DNA from: Collinsella aerofaciens
GTDB taxonomy: Bacteria > Actinomycetota > Coriobacteriia > Coriobacteriales > Coriobacteriaceae
DNA length: 43,614 nucleotides
Direction of reading: 5' to 3'
NCBI RefSeq assembly: GCF_028209395.1
Contig: NZ_JAQLDQ010000017.1
Location: 1-43,614, forward strand
Part shown: positions 1 through 10,066 of the stretch, piece after piece
How the letters are laid out: each line of letters begins with the position of its first letter
How positions within the stretch are numbered: position 1 is the first letter of the stretch
The notes under the pieces: model-generated
Seen by the model: the letters and a program-made list of their open reading frames with translations, nothing else
Database searches by the model: none
Told to the model about the DNA's origin: nothing
Position numbers and translations under genes: made by a program

Positions 1-177
1 GCGGCTGATCCGGTCCGACCGGGCCGCGCGGCAAGGAGATATATTGCCAGACCGGAGGGGCGCCGGGGGCGGGAATCTGGGTGTACACATTTCCTACACA
101 ATTTGGGATCCGACTAACGTTTGCCAGCCGTTAACTACCGCTCACCGAGCATCTCTTTATATAAGGCAGTCTCATGG
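1..177. other. left-edge intergenic stretch
   Basis: No convincing gene is seen here. A short imperfect palindrome (CCGGTC, one base, GACCGG) lies at 10-22. The stretch lies downstream of the phosphohexomutase stop, but no hairpin with a T-run is evident. The window edge may cut a neighbouring feature. Confidence 0.4.
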
Positions 178-1578
178 TTAAAGCGGATACGTTCCCCTAG
201 CTAAAGCACAGCCAGCATCGAGCAACTCATCACGTTCTTCCACCGAGAACCCCTCGGCGTAGACGCGCACCACTGGTTCGGTCCCGCTAGGACGGACCAG
301 CAGCCACGTGTCATCCTCGAATGCCAAACGCAAGCCATCCATATGACTAACGTTTTGCGGCACCTTGCCACAAATCGACTTGGGGTTTACGCCCGGCAGC
401 AGCGTTCGTAACGTTTCGGCATCTTCGGCCTCAAGGCGCAAATCGCGTCGACCGTAACTCGTCTTACCAAAACTGTCCTCGAGTTGGTCGACCAGAACGC
501 CCAAAGGCGCGTCCGTCTTTGCCATAAGCTCACACAGAATCAGACAGGCGAGGATTCCATCGCGCTCGGGCATATGCGCGGCGATGCCGATACCACCGGC
601 TTCTTCGCCGCCCATGAGGACGCCGCCCTTCTTCATCTCCGCCGCTATATATTTGAAACCGACTGGTTTGACGGTCACGCGGCAGCCAAGCGCCTCGGCA
701 ATGCGACGCACGAGCGTCGAGCACGAAAGATTGACGACGACGCGCCCCTCCAAATTACGAAATTGAACCAAGTCACCCAAAACGAGCGCCATGATCTGAT
801 GCGGATGTATATATCTGCCGCGCTCGTCAACCGCGCCGATACGGTCGGCGTCGCCGTCGGTCACCAGGCCAGCGCAAGCTCCGTCCTCGATAACCGTATG
901 CTCGCAAGCGTCCACCCACGGCTCAACGGGGTCGGGGCAGATATCTTCTTGGTCAGGCGCCTGCCCGGCGTGAATCTCGTGCACCTCAACGCCAAGCTCG
1001 CGCAGCAAGTCGGCTAGATAGCCCTGAGCTGCGCCGCCCATGGGGTCAACAACCACGCGCAGGTGCGCGGCGCGGATGGCTTCGGCATCGACAAACGATG
1101 CCACCGCTTGCATATAGTCAGGAATGATATCCGCGGTGCGATATTGCCCCTCGATCCCCATTGGCTCGGGAGCCATGGTCTCTTCGAGCTCTTCGATGAC
1201 ATCCTGGTTGGCGGTCGAGCCGTCACCCATGCGAATCTTGAGACACAGATAACCCTGCGGATGATGGGACCCCGTCACCATGAGCGCGCCGCACGCCTCA
1301 CCGTCATAAGCCGCCGCCCACGTAAGAGCAGGGGTCGGAACAGGTCGCGAAGCGAGCACGGCGTCTAGCCCGTGCGCTGCTAGCACACCCGCCGCAAGCT
1401 CAGCGAACTCGCGCGCCAGGGGCCGAGTGTCGAACCCTATATATACCGTTTTGCCCGGATTGGTCTTTTGCCACAACTCGCCGACGGCATCGGCGATACG
1501 GGCAACGTTATCGGCAGTGAAGTCCTCATCGACGCGAGCGCGCCAACCGTCAGTTCCAAAATGAATTATCGCGCACAC
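178..1578 (-). CDS. phosphoglucomutase/phosphomannomutase family phosphohexomutase
   Basis: This alpha-D-phosphohexomutase moves phosphate between C1 and C6 of a hexose in the cytoplasm and feeds cell-wall or glycogen precursors. The landmarks are in the usual order: an N-terminal HFGTDGWR, a phosphoserine loop TGSHHP (usually TASHNP), the Mg-binding DGDADR, the sugar-specificity loop GGEEAGG and the C-terminal phosphate-binding RPSGTEP. The frame stays open upstream to 1662, but the GTG at 1578 is chosen because an AGGTG lies about 8 nt before it and homology begins right after it. It is about 466 aa, normal for the family. Glucose or mannose specificity cannot be told by eye. The gene follows the methyltransferase but is separated from it by a terminator, so it is probably transcribed on its own. 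Confidence 0.9.
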   Translation of the reverse strand: MCAIIHFGTDGWRARVDEDFTADNVARIADAVGELWQKTNPGKTVYIGFDTRPLAREFAELAAGVLAAHGLDAVLASRPVPTPALTWAAAYDGEACGALMVTGSHHPQGYLCLKIRMGDGSTANQDVIEELEETMAPEPMGIEGQYRTADIIPDYMQAVASFVDAEAIRAAHLRVVVDPMGGAAQGYLADLLRELGVEVHEIHAGQAPDQEDICPDPVEPWVDACEHTVIEDGACAGLVTDGDADRIGAVDERGRYIHPHQIMALVLGDLVQFRNLEGRVVVNLSCSTLVRRIAEALGCRVTVKPVGFKYIAAEMKKGGVLMGGEEAGGIGIAAHMPERDGILACLILCELMAKTDAPLGVLVDQLEDSFGKTSYGRRDLRLEAEDAETLRTLLPGVNPKSICGKVPQNVSHMDGLRLAFEDDTWLLVRPSGTEPVVRVYAEGFSVEERDELLDAGCALARGTYPL

Positions 1579-1702
1579 GCGCAGACACCTCACAGTGTTT
1601 GGATCATGGTACGCATGAGGTATACCCGCGATACACACTCGGCAACCTGCCGGCACCAGCATTCACCATTTGGGCAAATGCTGCCGAAGACATGCAGGCA
1701 AT

Positions 1703-1731
1703 AAAAAAACCGCCCCGTATGGAGCGGTTTT
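1703..1731 (-). terminator. rho-independent terminator after the homocysteine methyltransferase
   Basis: AAACCGC at 1707-1713 pairs with GCGGTTT at 1724-1730, with partial inner pairing, and a T-rich run follows on the minus strand. It lies just past the stop codon at 1737. Confidence 0.8.
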
Positions 1732-1736
1732 GCCCT

Positions 1737-2630
1737 TTATATATCGAGCGCCTCGGCCATCGCTGCCGTAGTGATTGCCGTGGTTCCACAGCAACTGCCC
1801 ACCATTGCGGCACCGGCATGTCTCCATTCGATGCATGCGCGCGCGAAAGCTTCGGGGTTCTCGTGCCATACGGGGCCATCCTGAGTCTGGACCGGATCGC
1901 CCACGTTGGGACGCACCGTGACGGGAGTAGTCGCCGATGCAACCATCCTAGGCACCGCCGCGTTCGCGGCCGCAAGCGAACAGCAATTAACACCAACCGA
2001 GTTTGCGCCGTGTTTTTCGGCGTACAAAACGGCTGCCTCGATGTTGAGGCCATCGCCCAACAGGTCGCCCTTGTCATCAACGACAAAACTCACCAGGACA
2101 GGCATGCCGTCAGCGGCATCTCGAGCGCCGGCAAGCATGGGCTGCAAATTACGGATAGACGTCACCGTCTCGATCAGCAGACCATCAACACCAGCATTGA
2201 GCAAGGCGTGCGCCTGTTCGCGCGCAATGCCTCGGATCTCACGAAACTCGGCAGAGTCCTCGGCAAACCACTCAATACCGATCGGACCCATCGAGCCCAG
2301 CAGCAGCTGAGGGTGCGCCTGGCGGGCATCGTCGACGGCTCCGCGATTGACCTCCGCCACGGACGGCGCAATCTGGTCGTGCTTGAGGGCATAGCTTGAT
2401 GCCTGAAAGGTATTGGTAATGAGCACCTGCGCACCGGCGGCGACATACAAGCGATGGATACGAGAAACGGTCTGCGGCTCCGCCAGATTCCAAAACGCCG
2501 GTGGAATATCGGCGGCGTCGTACTCACTCAACAGAACACTGCCCATGGGGCCCTGCGCCAACAAGGTCTCGCTCGACAAGCGGCGCGTAAGTTCCTCGGC
2601 ACCAAAGCGGTTGTAATAACTCGTATCCAT
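1737..2630 (-). CDS. homocysteine S-methyltransferase family protein
   Basis: This zinc-dependent Hcy-domain methyltransferase transfers a methyl group to homocysteine to make methionine. The N-terminal GPMGSVLL and the ITNTFQAS segment match the first barrel strands of the MmuM/MetH N-domain fold. The zinc ligands are the cysteines of GVNCC (first site) and GSCCGTT near the C-terminus. At 297 aa it is a stand-alone Hcy domain, without the folate, cobalamin or MTHFR domains of MetH-type fusions. The methyl donor (S-methylmethionine, betaine or another) cannot be deduced. The ATG at 2630 lies 10 nt after the stop of the DtxR-family regulator, so the two are probably co-transcribed. A terminator follows directly. 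Confidence 0.85.
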   Translation of the reverse strand: MDTSYYNRFGAEELTRRLSSETLLAQGPMGSVLLSEYDAADIPPAFWNLAEPQTVSRIHRLYVAAGAQVLITNTFQASSYALKHDQIAPSVAEVNRGAVDDARQAHPQLLLGSMGPIGIEWFAEDSAEFREIRGIAREQAHALLNAGVDGLLIETVTSIRNLQPMLAGARDAADGMPVLVSFVVDDKGDLLGDGLNIEAAVLYAEKHGANSVGVNCCSLAAANAAVPRMVASATTPVTVRPNVGDPVQTQDGPVWHENPEAFARACIEWRHAGAAMVGSCCGTTAITTAAMAEALDI

Positions 2631-2640
2631 ATATATCCCG

Positions 2641-3063
2641 CTATTCCTCGACGCTGATTCCCTGCTTTTCGAGATAGGCGAGCCAGCGGCTCATCGTGTC
2701 CTCGGATAGCGCATGCTCCATCATGCAGGCCTCGGAATCGGCTCGCTCAAATTCGACACCGAGCTCCTGAACCAAAAACGTGCGGATGAGGCGATGACGG
2801 TACCAGATAGCCGTGCCAACCTCGCGGCCGCGATCGGTCAGGATTACCTTGCCGTAGTGCGATTGCTCGACAAGCTCGGATGCCTTGAGCGCCGAAACCG
2901 CTTTATTGACCGATGCCTTGGAGACGCCAAGGCGCTGCGCGATGTCGACCGATCGCACGCCGTTGGTTTCCCCCTCTTCGCTTTCAATGCGAACCATGCA
3001 CTCCAAGTAGTCTTCGTTCGCCACCGTCAGATGTAGTTCGCGCGAGCTATTTGTCGTATCCAT
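2641..3063 (-). CDS. DtxR/MntR-family metal-dependent transcriptional regulator
   Basis: This 140-aa repressor is predicted to bind operator DNA when loaded with Mn2+ or Fe2+. An N-terminal winged helix (VDIAQRLGVSKASVNKAVSAL recognition region, then a LTDRGREV wing) is followed by the dimerisation and metal-site segment ADSEACMMEH, whose Glu, Cys and His match the primary site of the family. There is no C-terminal SH3-like domain, so it is the short MntR-like form. The ATG at 3063 is preferred over one seven codons upstream because of a GGAAG just before it. It is divergent from pepT and leads into the homocysteine methyltransferase, an unusual partner for a metalloregulator. Confidence 0.88.
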   Translation of the reverse strand: MDTTNSSRELHLTVANEDYLECMVRIESEEGETNGVRSVDIAQRLGVSKASVNKAVSALKASELVEQSHYGKVILTDRGREVGTAIWYRHRLIRTFLVQELGVEFERADSEACMMEHALSEDTMSRWLAYLEKQGISVEE

Positions 3064-3116
3064 GATCTTCCGTCCCTTCTGCATTCAATGGCTGATTCTA
3101 CCCCATCCAAGCGTCG

Positions 3117-3136
3117 CGGTATGCCGTGGCATACCG
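3117..3136. promoter_or_regulatory. 20-bp palindromic operator upstream of pepT
   Basis: CGGTATGCCGTGGCATACCG has two perfect 9-bp arms around GT. It sits where a -35 box would lie for the extended -10 at 3137-3145, in the divergent gap between the DtxR-type gene and pepT. The binding protein is unknown. Confidence 0.6.
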
Positions 3137-3145
3137 TGCTAGAGT
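3137..3145 (+). promoter_or_regulatory. candidate extended -10 promoter of pepT
   Basis: TGCTAGAGT resembles an extended -10 (TGn plus TAGAGT). It would give a leader of about 30 nt before the pepT ATG at 3184. No good -35 is seen; the palindrome occupies that place. Confidence 0.45.
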
Positions 3146-3183
3146 TCTTGTTGCACACGACGACCAAGATTGGAGCGGTCTTT

Positions 3184-4431
3184 ATGGAAAACACCACCAC
3201 GAACCCCGATGTCCTCGAGCGCTTTTTGCGCTACGTCCAGATCAACACGCAGTCCGAGGATGCAAACTGCGACCAGGTACCCTCGAGCGTCGTTCAGTTT
3301 GACCTTGCCAACGTGCTGGCTGAAGAGCTGCGCGAGCTTGGTGCGGAAGATGCCCACGTGACCGAGCATGCCTATGTCTGCGCGCATATCCCCGCAAGTG
3401 CGGGCGCTGAGGACAAGCCCGCCCTTGGCCTGATCGCCCATCTCGACACCACCGAAGTTGCACCGGGCGCCGGCGTGAAGCCGCACATCGTACACTACGA
3501 GGGCGGCGACCTGGTCTGCGGCACGGTTGACGGTAAGCCCGTTGCCATGAGTACCGCCAAGCTTCCCGCCCTGAACGACCTCGCGGGTGAGGACCTGGTC
3601 TGCAGCGATGGCACCACGCTGCTGGGCGCGGACGACAAGACAGGCGTCGCCGAGATCATGTCGCTTGTCGCGCGTATCGCTCAGGACCCTTCTCTGCCCC
3701 ATCCCGCACTCGGCATTTGCTTCTGCCCTGACGAGGAGATCGGCCACGGAGCCGAGCTGTTGGATATCGATACCTTTGGCTGCAAGTATGCCTACACGGT
3801 CGACGGTGGCCCCATCGGCGAGCTGGAGTGGGAGTGCTTTAATGCCGCTGAGGCGACCGTCTGCTTTGAGGGCCAGTCCATCCACCCGGGCGACGCCAAA
3901 GGCCGTATGGTTAACGCAGGCAATCTGTTCTGCGACTTCAACGCGTTGCTCCCCTACGTGCAGCGCCCGGAGTATACGGAAGGCTACGAGGGCTTTTATC
4001 ACCTTGAGGGTGTATCTGCAACCGTCGATCACGCCACAGCGCGCTATATAGTCCGCGACCATGACGCAGCCAAGTTCCAGCAGAAACTCGACCTTATTGA
4101 TGCCGCCGCCTCGATGCTCAACCAGCGCTTGGGTGACAAGCGCGTGACGGTCGAGATTAAGCAGCAGTATCGAAATATGGCCGAGATCGTTCGTGACTAT
4201 CCCGAGCTTATTGATGTTGCCAAGGAAGCCTACCTTGCCTGCGGCGTTGAGCCCCAAGTGCTGCCGATTCGCGGCGGCACCGACGGCGCGCAGCTGTCGT
4301 TCCGCGGTCTGCCCTGCCCCAACCTTTCCACCGGCGGCTATTGCTACCACGGCGTCAACGAGTTTGTCCCGGTCAGTTCGCTCGTCAAGATGACCGACGT
4401 CCTGCAGGAGCTCGTCGCCCGTTTCGCATAA
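3184..4431 (+). CDS. pepT: peptidase T (tripeptide aminopeptidase)
   Basis: This cytoplasmic di-zinc M20B aminopeptidase releases the N-terminal residue from tripeptides. The zinc and catalytic motifs are in order: GLIAHLDTTEV (His and Asp), GADDKTGVAEIM (bridging Asp), CPDEEIGHGA (catalytic Glu pair), TVDGGPIGELEWE, and a C-terminal GGTDGAQLSFRG with the late zinc-ligand His in GGYCYHG. It is 415 aa, as expected for PepT. The frame extends upstream, but the ATG at 3184 has a GGAG about 9 nt before it and begins the family homology. It is monocistronic, with a palindrome-bearing promoter upstream and a strong terminator downstream. Confidence 0.95.
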   Translation: MENTTTNPDVLERFLRYVQINTQSEDANCDQVPSSVVQFDLANVLAEELRELGAEDAHVTEHAYVCAHIPASAGAEDKPALGLIAHLDTTEVAPGAGVKPHIVHYEGGDLVCGTVDGKPVAMSTAKLPALNDLAGEDLVCSDGTTLLGADDKTGVAEIMSLVARIAQDPSLPHPALGICFCPDEEIGHGAELLDIDTFGCKYAYTVDGGPIGELEWECFNAAEATVCFEGQSIHPGDAKGRMVNAGNLFCDFNALLPYVQRPEYTEGYEGFYHLEGVSATVDHATARYIVRDHDAAKFQQKLDLIDAAASMLNQRLGDKRVTVEIKQQYRNMAEIVRDYPELIDVAKEAYLACGVEPQVLPIRGGTDGAQLSFRGLPCPNLSTGGYCYHGVNEFVPVSSLVKMTDVLQELVARFA

Positions 4432-4460
4432 GCCTGGCTGCATAAGCCCAAAAGACGAAT

Positions 4461-4494
4461 CGCCCCGTCCTCTACAGAGAACGGGGCGGTTTTT
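4461..4494 (+). terminator. rho-independent terminator of pepT
   Basis: CGCCCCGT at 4461-4468 pairs perfectly with ACGGGGCG at 4481-4488, followed by GTTTTTG. It lies 30 nt past the stop codon. Confidence 0.92.
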
Positions 4495-4532
4495 GATACA
4501 AGGGGAGTAGTCAACATCGCAGGTTGAGCCAA

Positions 4533-4682
4533 CGTCAGCGAGCGACGTCCAAGGCGAACAAGTTGGCATGAAAAAGGCAGGGCATTGACCTTCTGGTCAT
4601 GCCCTGCCTTTTGAATGACAAATTGTCGCCTTGGGCGGCGCGCAGCGTCGAGTCGTTACGGCGTTTGGTAAAACGCCGTAAC
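4533..4682. repeat. intergenic hairpin element A, copy 1
   Basis: This is an approximately 150-bp element also present at 20075-20222 and, 5'-truncated, at 26108-26229. It folds as a long imperfect hairpin (arms with CCAAGGCGA and TCGCCTTGG, apical GGCAGGGCAT/ATGCCCTGCC around a TTCT loop) followed by a second hairpin (TTACGGCGTTT/AAACGCCGTAA) that abuts the stop codon of the LCP gene. Runs of A and T flank the apical stem, so it can terminate transcription from both the LCP gene and pepT. Confidence 0.85.
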
Positions 4683-5918
4683 TTAGTAGTTGGCCTCGTA
4701 ACCGTTGCCGTCGCCGGTGGGCTGTTCGTAGTAGTCCGAATCGCTCGAATCGCTTGAGCCATCGGAATCGTCAGAGCTGACCGATGAGGTTGCGGTGCCG
4801 TTTGCGTAGTCGTCAGACGTGTTGTTGCTGAGGTCGCCGATCGTAGAGCTGGAGCCGTCGGAAAGACCCATGGTGTTGGGACCCTTGGGATCCTTGCCGG
4901 CATCGACGCGCTCCATCATTTCCTTGAGCTCGTCCTCGTAGACAAAGACGTAGCTCACACCGTCAATCATGGTGCTGTCGTCGGCGTACGAAGGCAGGTT
5001 GGCCGAGTAGATACCGTCGACATCCATACCGCGCATGGCGTTGACCGTAGAGACGATATCCTGAACGCTCATATCGGTCACGAGCATATCGGACAGCGAA
5101 TTAACCAGGCCAAAGATCTTCGTGGCATCGAAGTTATTGAGAATCTGGTTGGCAAGGGCGCCAAGCACCTGACGCTGGTGGCGCATGCGCGTGTAATCGC
5201 CGTCGGCATAGGTGTAGCGGCAGCGGGCATAGGTAAGGGCGGTGGCACCGTCCATATGCTGCTGGCCAGCGGTAATCTTAATATCCAGGTGCTCGGGGTC
5301 GTCAACATCATCGGTTGCGTTAATGTCGATACCGCCAACCGAATCAATCAGCGCCTGCATACCGTCGAAGCTAACCTCGGCATAGTGGGAAATCTGAACA
5401 CCGCACAGCTCGTTGACCGCCTCGACCATGGCCTCGGCGCCGCCAACGGTATGGCAGGCGTTGATCTTCATGGTCTCGCCCTTGTACTCGACCTTGGTGT
5501 CGCGCGGAACGGAAATGAGCGTCGCCTGCTTTTGCGTGGGGTCGATGCGTGCCAGGATAATCGAGTCGGCACGATACGTATCCTCGCCCGGACGGCCGTC
5601 GGTGCCAAGAAGCAGCACGTAGAACGGATCCTTTGCCTCATCGGTGTCAACCAGAACCCGACGCAGATTGTCAGTAATGACATTAGAATCGCCGAGCTTG
5701 CCCATAATGGTGGCAAACCACAGGCCGGCAGCGGTAGTGGCACTCAGCAGCACGCCAAGCACGACAATGAGCGCGACGTGACGAATCGTGTGGCTACGGC
5801 GACGTTGACGAGCGCGCTCGGAATAGCGAGCCACGTTATCGCGACTGTAGATCTTGGCCTGCGCACCAGTTGAGGGTCTTCGGGTGGTGGTATCCGCGAG
5901 GGGCTTTTTATTAAACAT
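4683..5918 (-). CDS. LytR-CpsA-Psr (LCP) family cell-wall ligase
   Basis: This membrane-anchored LCP phosphotransferase is predicted to attach undecaprenyl-linked glycopolymers to peptidoglycan on the outer face of the membrane. A basic cytoplasmic tail of about 45 residues is followed by one membrane helix (about 48-70) and the LCP catalytic domain with LLLGTDGR, RADSIILARID, SVPRDTKV and the arginine-rich ARCRYTYADGDYTRMRHQR segment. The last 60 or so residues are a low-complexity Ser/Asp tail. The ATG at 5918 is chosen (AGG about 8 nt upstream); a TTG two codons earlier is possible. It starts 12 nt after murA and is probably co-transcribed with it, and element A copy 1 ends the unit. Confidence 0.92.
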   Translation of the reverse strand: MFNKKPLADTTTRRPSTGAQAKIYSRDNVARYSERARQRRRSHTIRHVALIVVLGVLLSATTAAGLWFATIMGKLGDSNVITDNLRRVLVDTDEAKDPFYVLLLGTDGRPGEDTYRADSIILARIDPTQKQATLISVPRDTKVEYKGETMKINACHTVGGAEAMVEAVNELCGVQISHYAEVSFDGMQALIDSVGGIDINATDDVDDPEHLDIKITAGQQHMDGATALTYARCRYTYADGDYTRMRHQRQVLGALANQILNNFDATKIFGLVNSLSDMLVTDMSVQDIVSTVNAMRGMDVDGIYSANLPSYADDSTMIDGVSYVFVYEDELKEMMERVDAGKDPKGPNTMGLSDGSSSTIGDLSNNTSDDYANGTATSSVSSDDSDGSSDSSDSDYYEQPTGDGNGYEANY

Positions 5919-5930
5919 AGGCAACCTGTA

Positions 5931-7214
5931 TTAGTAGATGACGGGATCGGGGACGGTAGCATGCTCGACATGCGCGCCAAGCGCCTGCAGCTTTTCGACA
6001 AACTGCTCGTAGCCGCGCTTGATGTGATGGATAGCCGAAACCTCGGTCGTCCCGTCGGCGATCAAGCCCGCTACGACGAGGGCCGCTCCGCCGCGCAGAT
6101 CGGGCGAGGTAACCTGTGCACCCGAGAAGCCCTTGACGCCATGAATCATGGCATGATGGCTCTCGATACGAATGTCGGCACCCATGCGCACCAGCTCAGA
6201 GGCAAACATAAAGCGATTCTCGAAGATGTTCTCGGTAATAACGGAACTGCCGCCGGAGAGGGCGGAGAGCACCATAATTTGTGCCTGCATGTCGGTCGGG
6301 AAGCCGGGGAACGGAAGCGTCTGGATGTCGACAGGCTTGATACGCTCGGCACGGTTCACATGGACGCCATCCTCGACGCGCTCGCAGTCGATACCCATGA
6401 GCTCCATCTTCTTGAGCACCATACCCAAGTGAATGGGACAAAAGCCCGTGACATCGACACCGCGATCGTCTGCCATCAACGCACCGGCGACGATAAAGGT
6501 ACCGGCCTCGATGCGGTCGCCCACTACGCGATGGGTAACAGGATGCAGCTCTTCCACGCCCTCGATGGTCACGACAGGCGTACCGGCGCCAACAATCTTG
6601 GCACCCATTTCGTTGAGCATGTTGGCGAGATCGACGATCTCGGGCTCGCGGGCGGCATTGTCGATAACCGTGGTGCCCTGCGCGCGCACGGATGCCATAA
6701 TGAGGTTCTCGGTCGCACCGACACTGGCAAACTCGAGCGTGACGGTGGTACCGCGCAGGCCCTGAGGCGCGCTGGCGTTGATGTAGCCGTGGGCGGTATC
6801 AAACTCGACGCCCAGGGCCTCGAGACCCAGAATATGCATGTCGATCTTGCGGGCACCTAAGTTGCAGCCGCCCGGCATGGCGATCTTGGCGCGATGGAAG
6901 CGACCCAGTAGGGGCCCCATGACGGCGGTGGAAGCACGCATCTTAGCGACGAGCTCATAGGGAGCCTCCCAGGAATCGACCTGAGAGGTATCGATCTCGA
7001 GCGTGTGCTCGTCGAGAACATCGATCGTAGCGCCCATGCCCTTGAGCACCTTGCCCATCACGTGGACATCGGAAATATCGGGCACGTTCTGCAGCGTCGT
7101 CTTGCCCGGCGCCAGAAGCGTTGCCGCCATGAGTTTGAGCGCGGAGTTCTTAGCACCCGAGACGGGCACGGAGCCTCCGATGGCGTGGCCACCCTCAACG
7201 CGGATAATATCCAA
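5931..7214 (-). CDS. murA: UDP-N-acetylglucosamine 1-carboxyvinyltransferase
   Basis: MurA transfers enolpyruvate from PEP to UDP-GlcNAc, the first committed step of peptidoglycan synthesis in the cytoplasm. The N-terminal SGAKNSALK binds substrate, and the catalytic loop MPGGCNLGARKIDMH holds the cysteine that fosfomycin alkylates. PFPGFPTDMQAQ and the C-terminal DLRGGAALVVAGL also match the EPT fold. It is 427 aa, full length. The start is a TTG at 7214 with AAAGGG about 7 nt upstream. The gene lies just beyond the ATP synthase terminator, whose T-run runs into the murA ribosome-binding region. Read-through could couple the two, but murA must also have some transcription of its own. Confidence 0.95.
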   Translation of the reverse strand: MDIIRVEGGHAIGGSVPVSGAKNSALKLMAATLLAPGKTTLQNVPDISDVHVMGKVLKGMGATIDVLDEHTLEIDTSQVDSWEAPYELVAKMRASTAVMGPLLGRFHRAKIAMPGGCNLGARKIDMHILGLEALGVEFDTAHGYINASAPQGLRGTTVTLEFASVGATENLIMASVRAQGTTVIDNAAREPEIVDLANMLNEMGAKIVGAGTPVVTIEGVEELHPVTHRVVGDRIEAGTFIVAGALMADDRGVDVTGFCPIHLGMVLKKMELMGIDCERVEDGVHVNRAERIKPVDIQTLPFPGFPTDMQAQIMVLSALSGGSSVITENIFENRFMFASELVRMGADIRIESHHAMIHGVKGFSGAQVTSPDLRGGAALVVAGLIADGTTEVSAIHHIKRGYEQFVEKLQALGAHVEHATVPDPVIY

Positions 7215-7227
7215 GGTCTACCCTTTC

Positions 7228-7266
7228 AAAAAGCATGCCCGGGGTGGCCAAGCCATCCCGGGCATG
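7228..7266 (-). terminator. strong terminator between atpC and murA
   Basis: CATGCCCGGG at 7234-7243 pairs with CCCGGGCATG at 7257-7266, extended by TGG/CCA, and is followed on the minus strand by CTTTTTG. It ends the ATP synthase operon about 15 nt before the murA start. Confidence 0.88.
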
Positions 7267-7302
7267 ATGTGTTCGCAAATGGTCGAACGCTAAATCGTTT
7301 GA

Positions 7303-7695
7303 CTATTGGGCAAGCTTGAGCTTACACCATGCGATTTCATTATAGAGGTAGGCGCGGCGTGCATCATCCTCCGACAAATTACCCAGCTTCTCTTCAAAAC
7401 CTTGAATATCAGCTTTAAGCTTGTCGGCATCGACGGTCGCCAAATCGCAAGCGCGCTCGGCGAGAACGGTCACGACATCGTCCGCAACCTGGGCATAGCC
7501 GCCGGCCACGGCAAACGTGTGGTCGACAGTGCCCATGGCCTTATCGGAAACGCGAACGTAACCGCGGTCGATCGTGCAGATCTCGCTGGAGTGAGCAGGC
7601 AGAACGCCAAACTCGCCATCCGTGGACGGAATCGACACAAACGCAGCGTCGCCCTCATAGGCGCAGCTCACGGGGCACACGATGCGGATACGCAT
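7303..7695 (-). CDS. atpC: F-type ATP synthase epsilon subunit
   Basis: Epsilon is the small central-stalk subunit that couples gamma rotation to the c-ring and can inhibit ATP hydrolysis. The N-terminal beta-sandwich carries the family landmarks TDGEFGVLPAHS and the FAVAGGYAQV strand. The C-terminal helices (about residues 88-130) are complete. It is 130 aa, normal length. It is the last gene of the operon, 3 nt after atpD, and is followed by a terminator. Confidence 0.95.
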   Translation of the reverse strand: MRIRIVCPVSCAYEGDAAFVSIPSTDGEFGVLPAHSSEICTIDRGYVRVSDKAMGTVDHTFAVAGGYAQVADDVVTVLAERACDLATVDADKLKADIQGFEEKLGNLSEDDARRAYLYNEIAWCKLKLAQ

Positions 7696-7698
7696 AAC

Positions 7699-10061
<2,363 letters not shown>

Positions 10062-10066
10062 GGGGC

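Noticed and set aside
1..177. Remnant of a protein gene at the left edge
   Set aside because: The open frame from base 1 stops at about 116 and its translation resembles no known family. The evidence is too thin.
3139..4569. 476-codon minus-strand frame opposite pepT
   Set aside because: pepT has all its catalytic motifs, and the antisense frame has none and runs through the pepT terminator.
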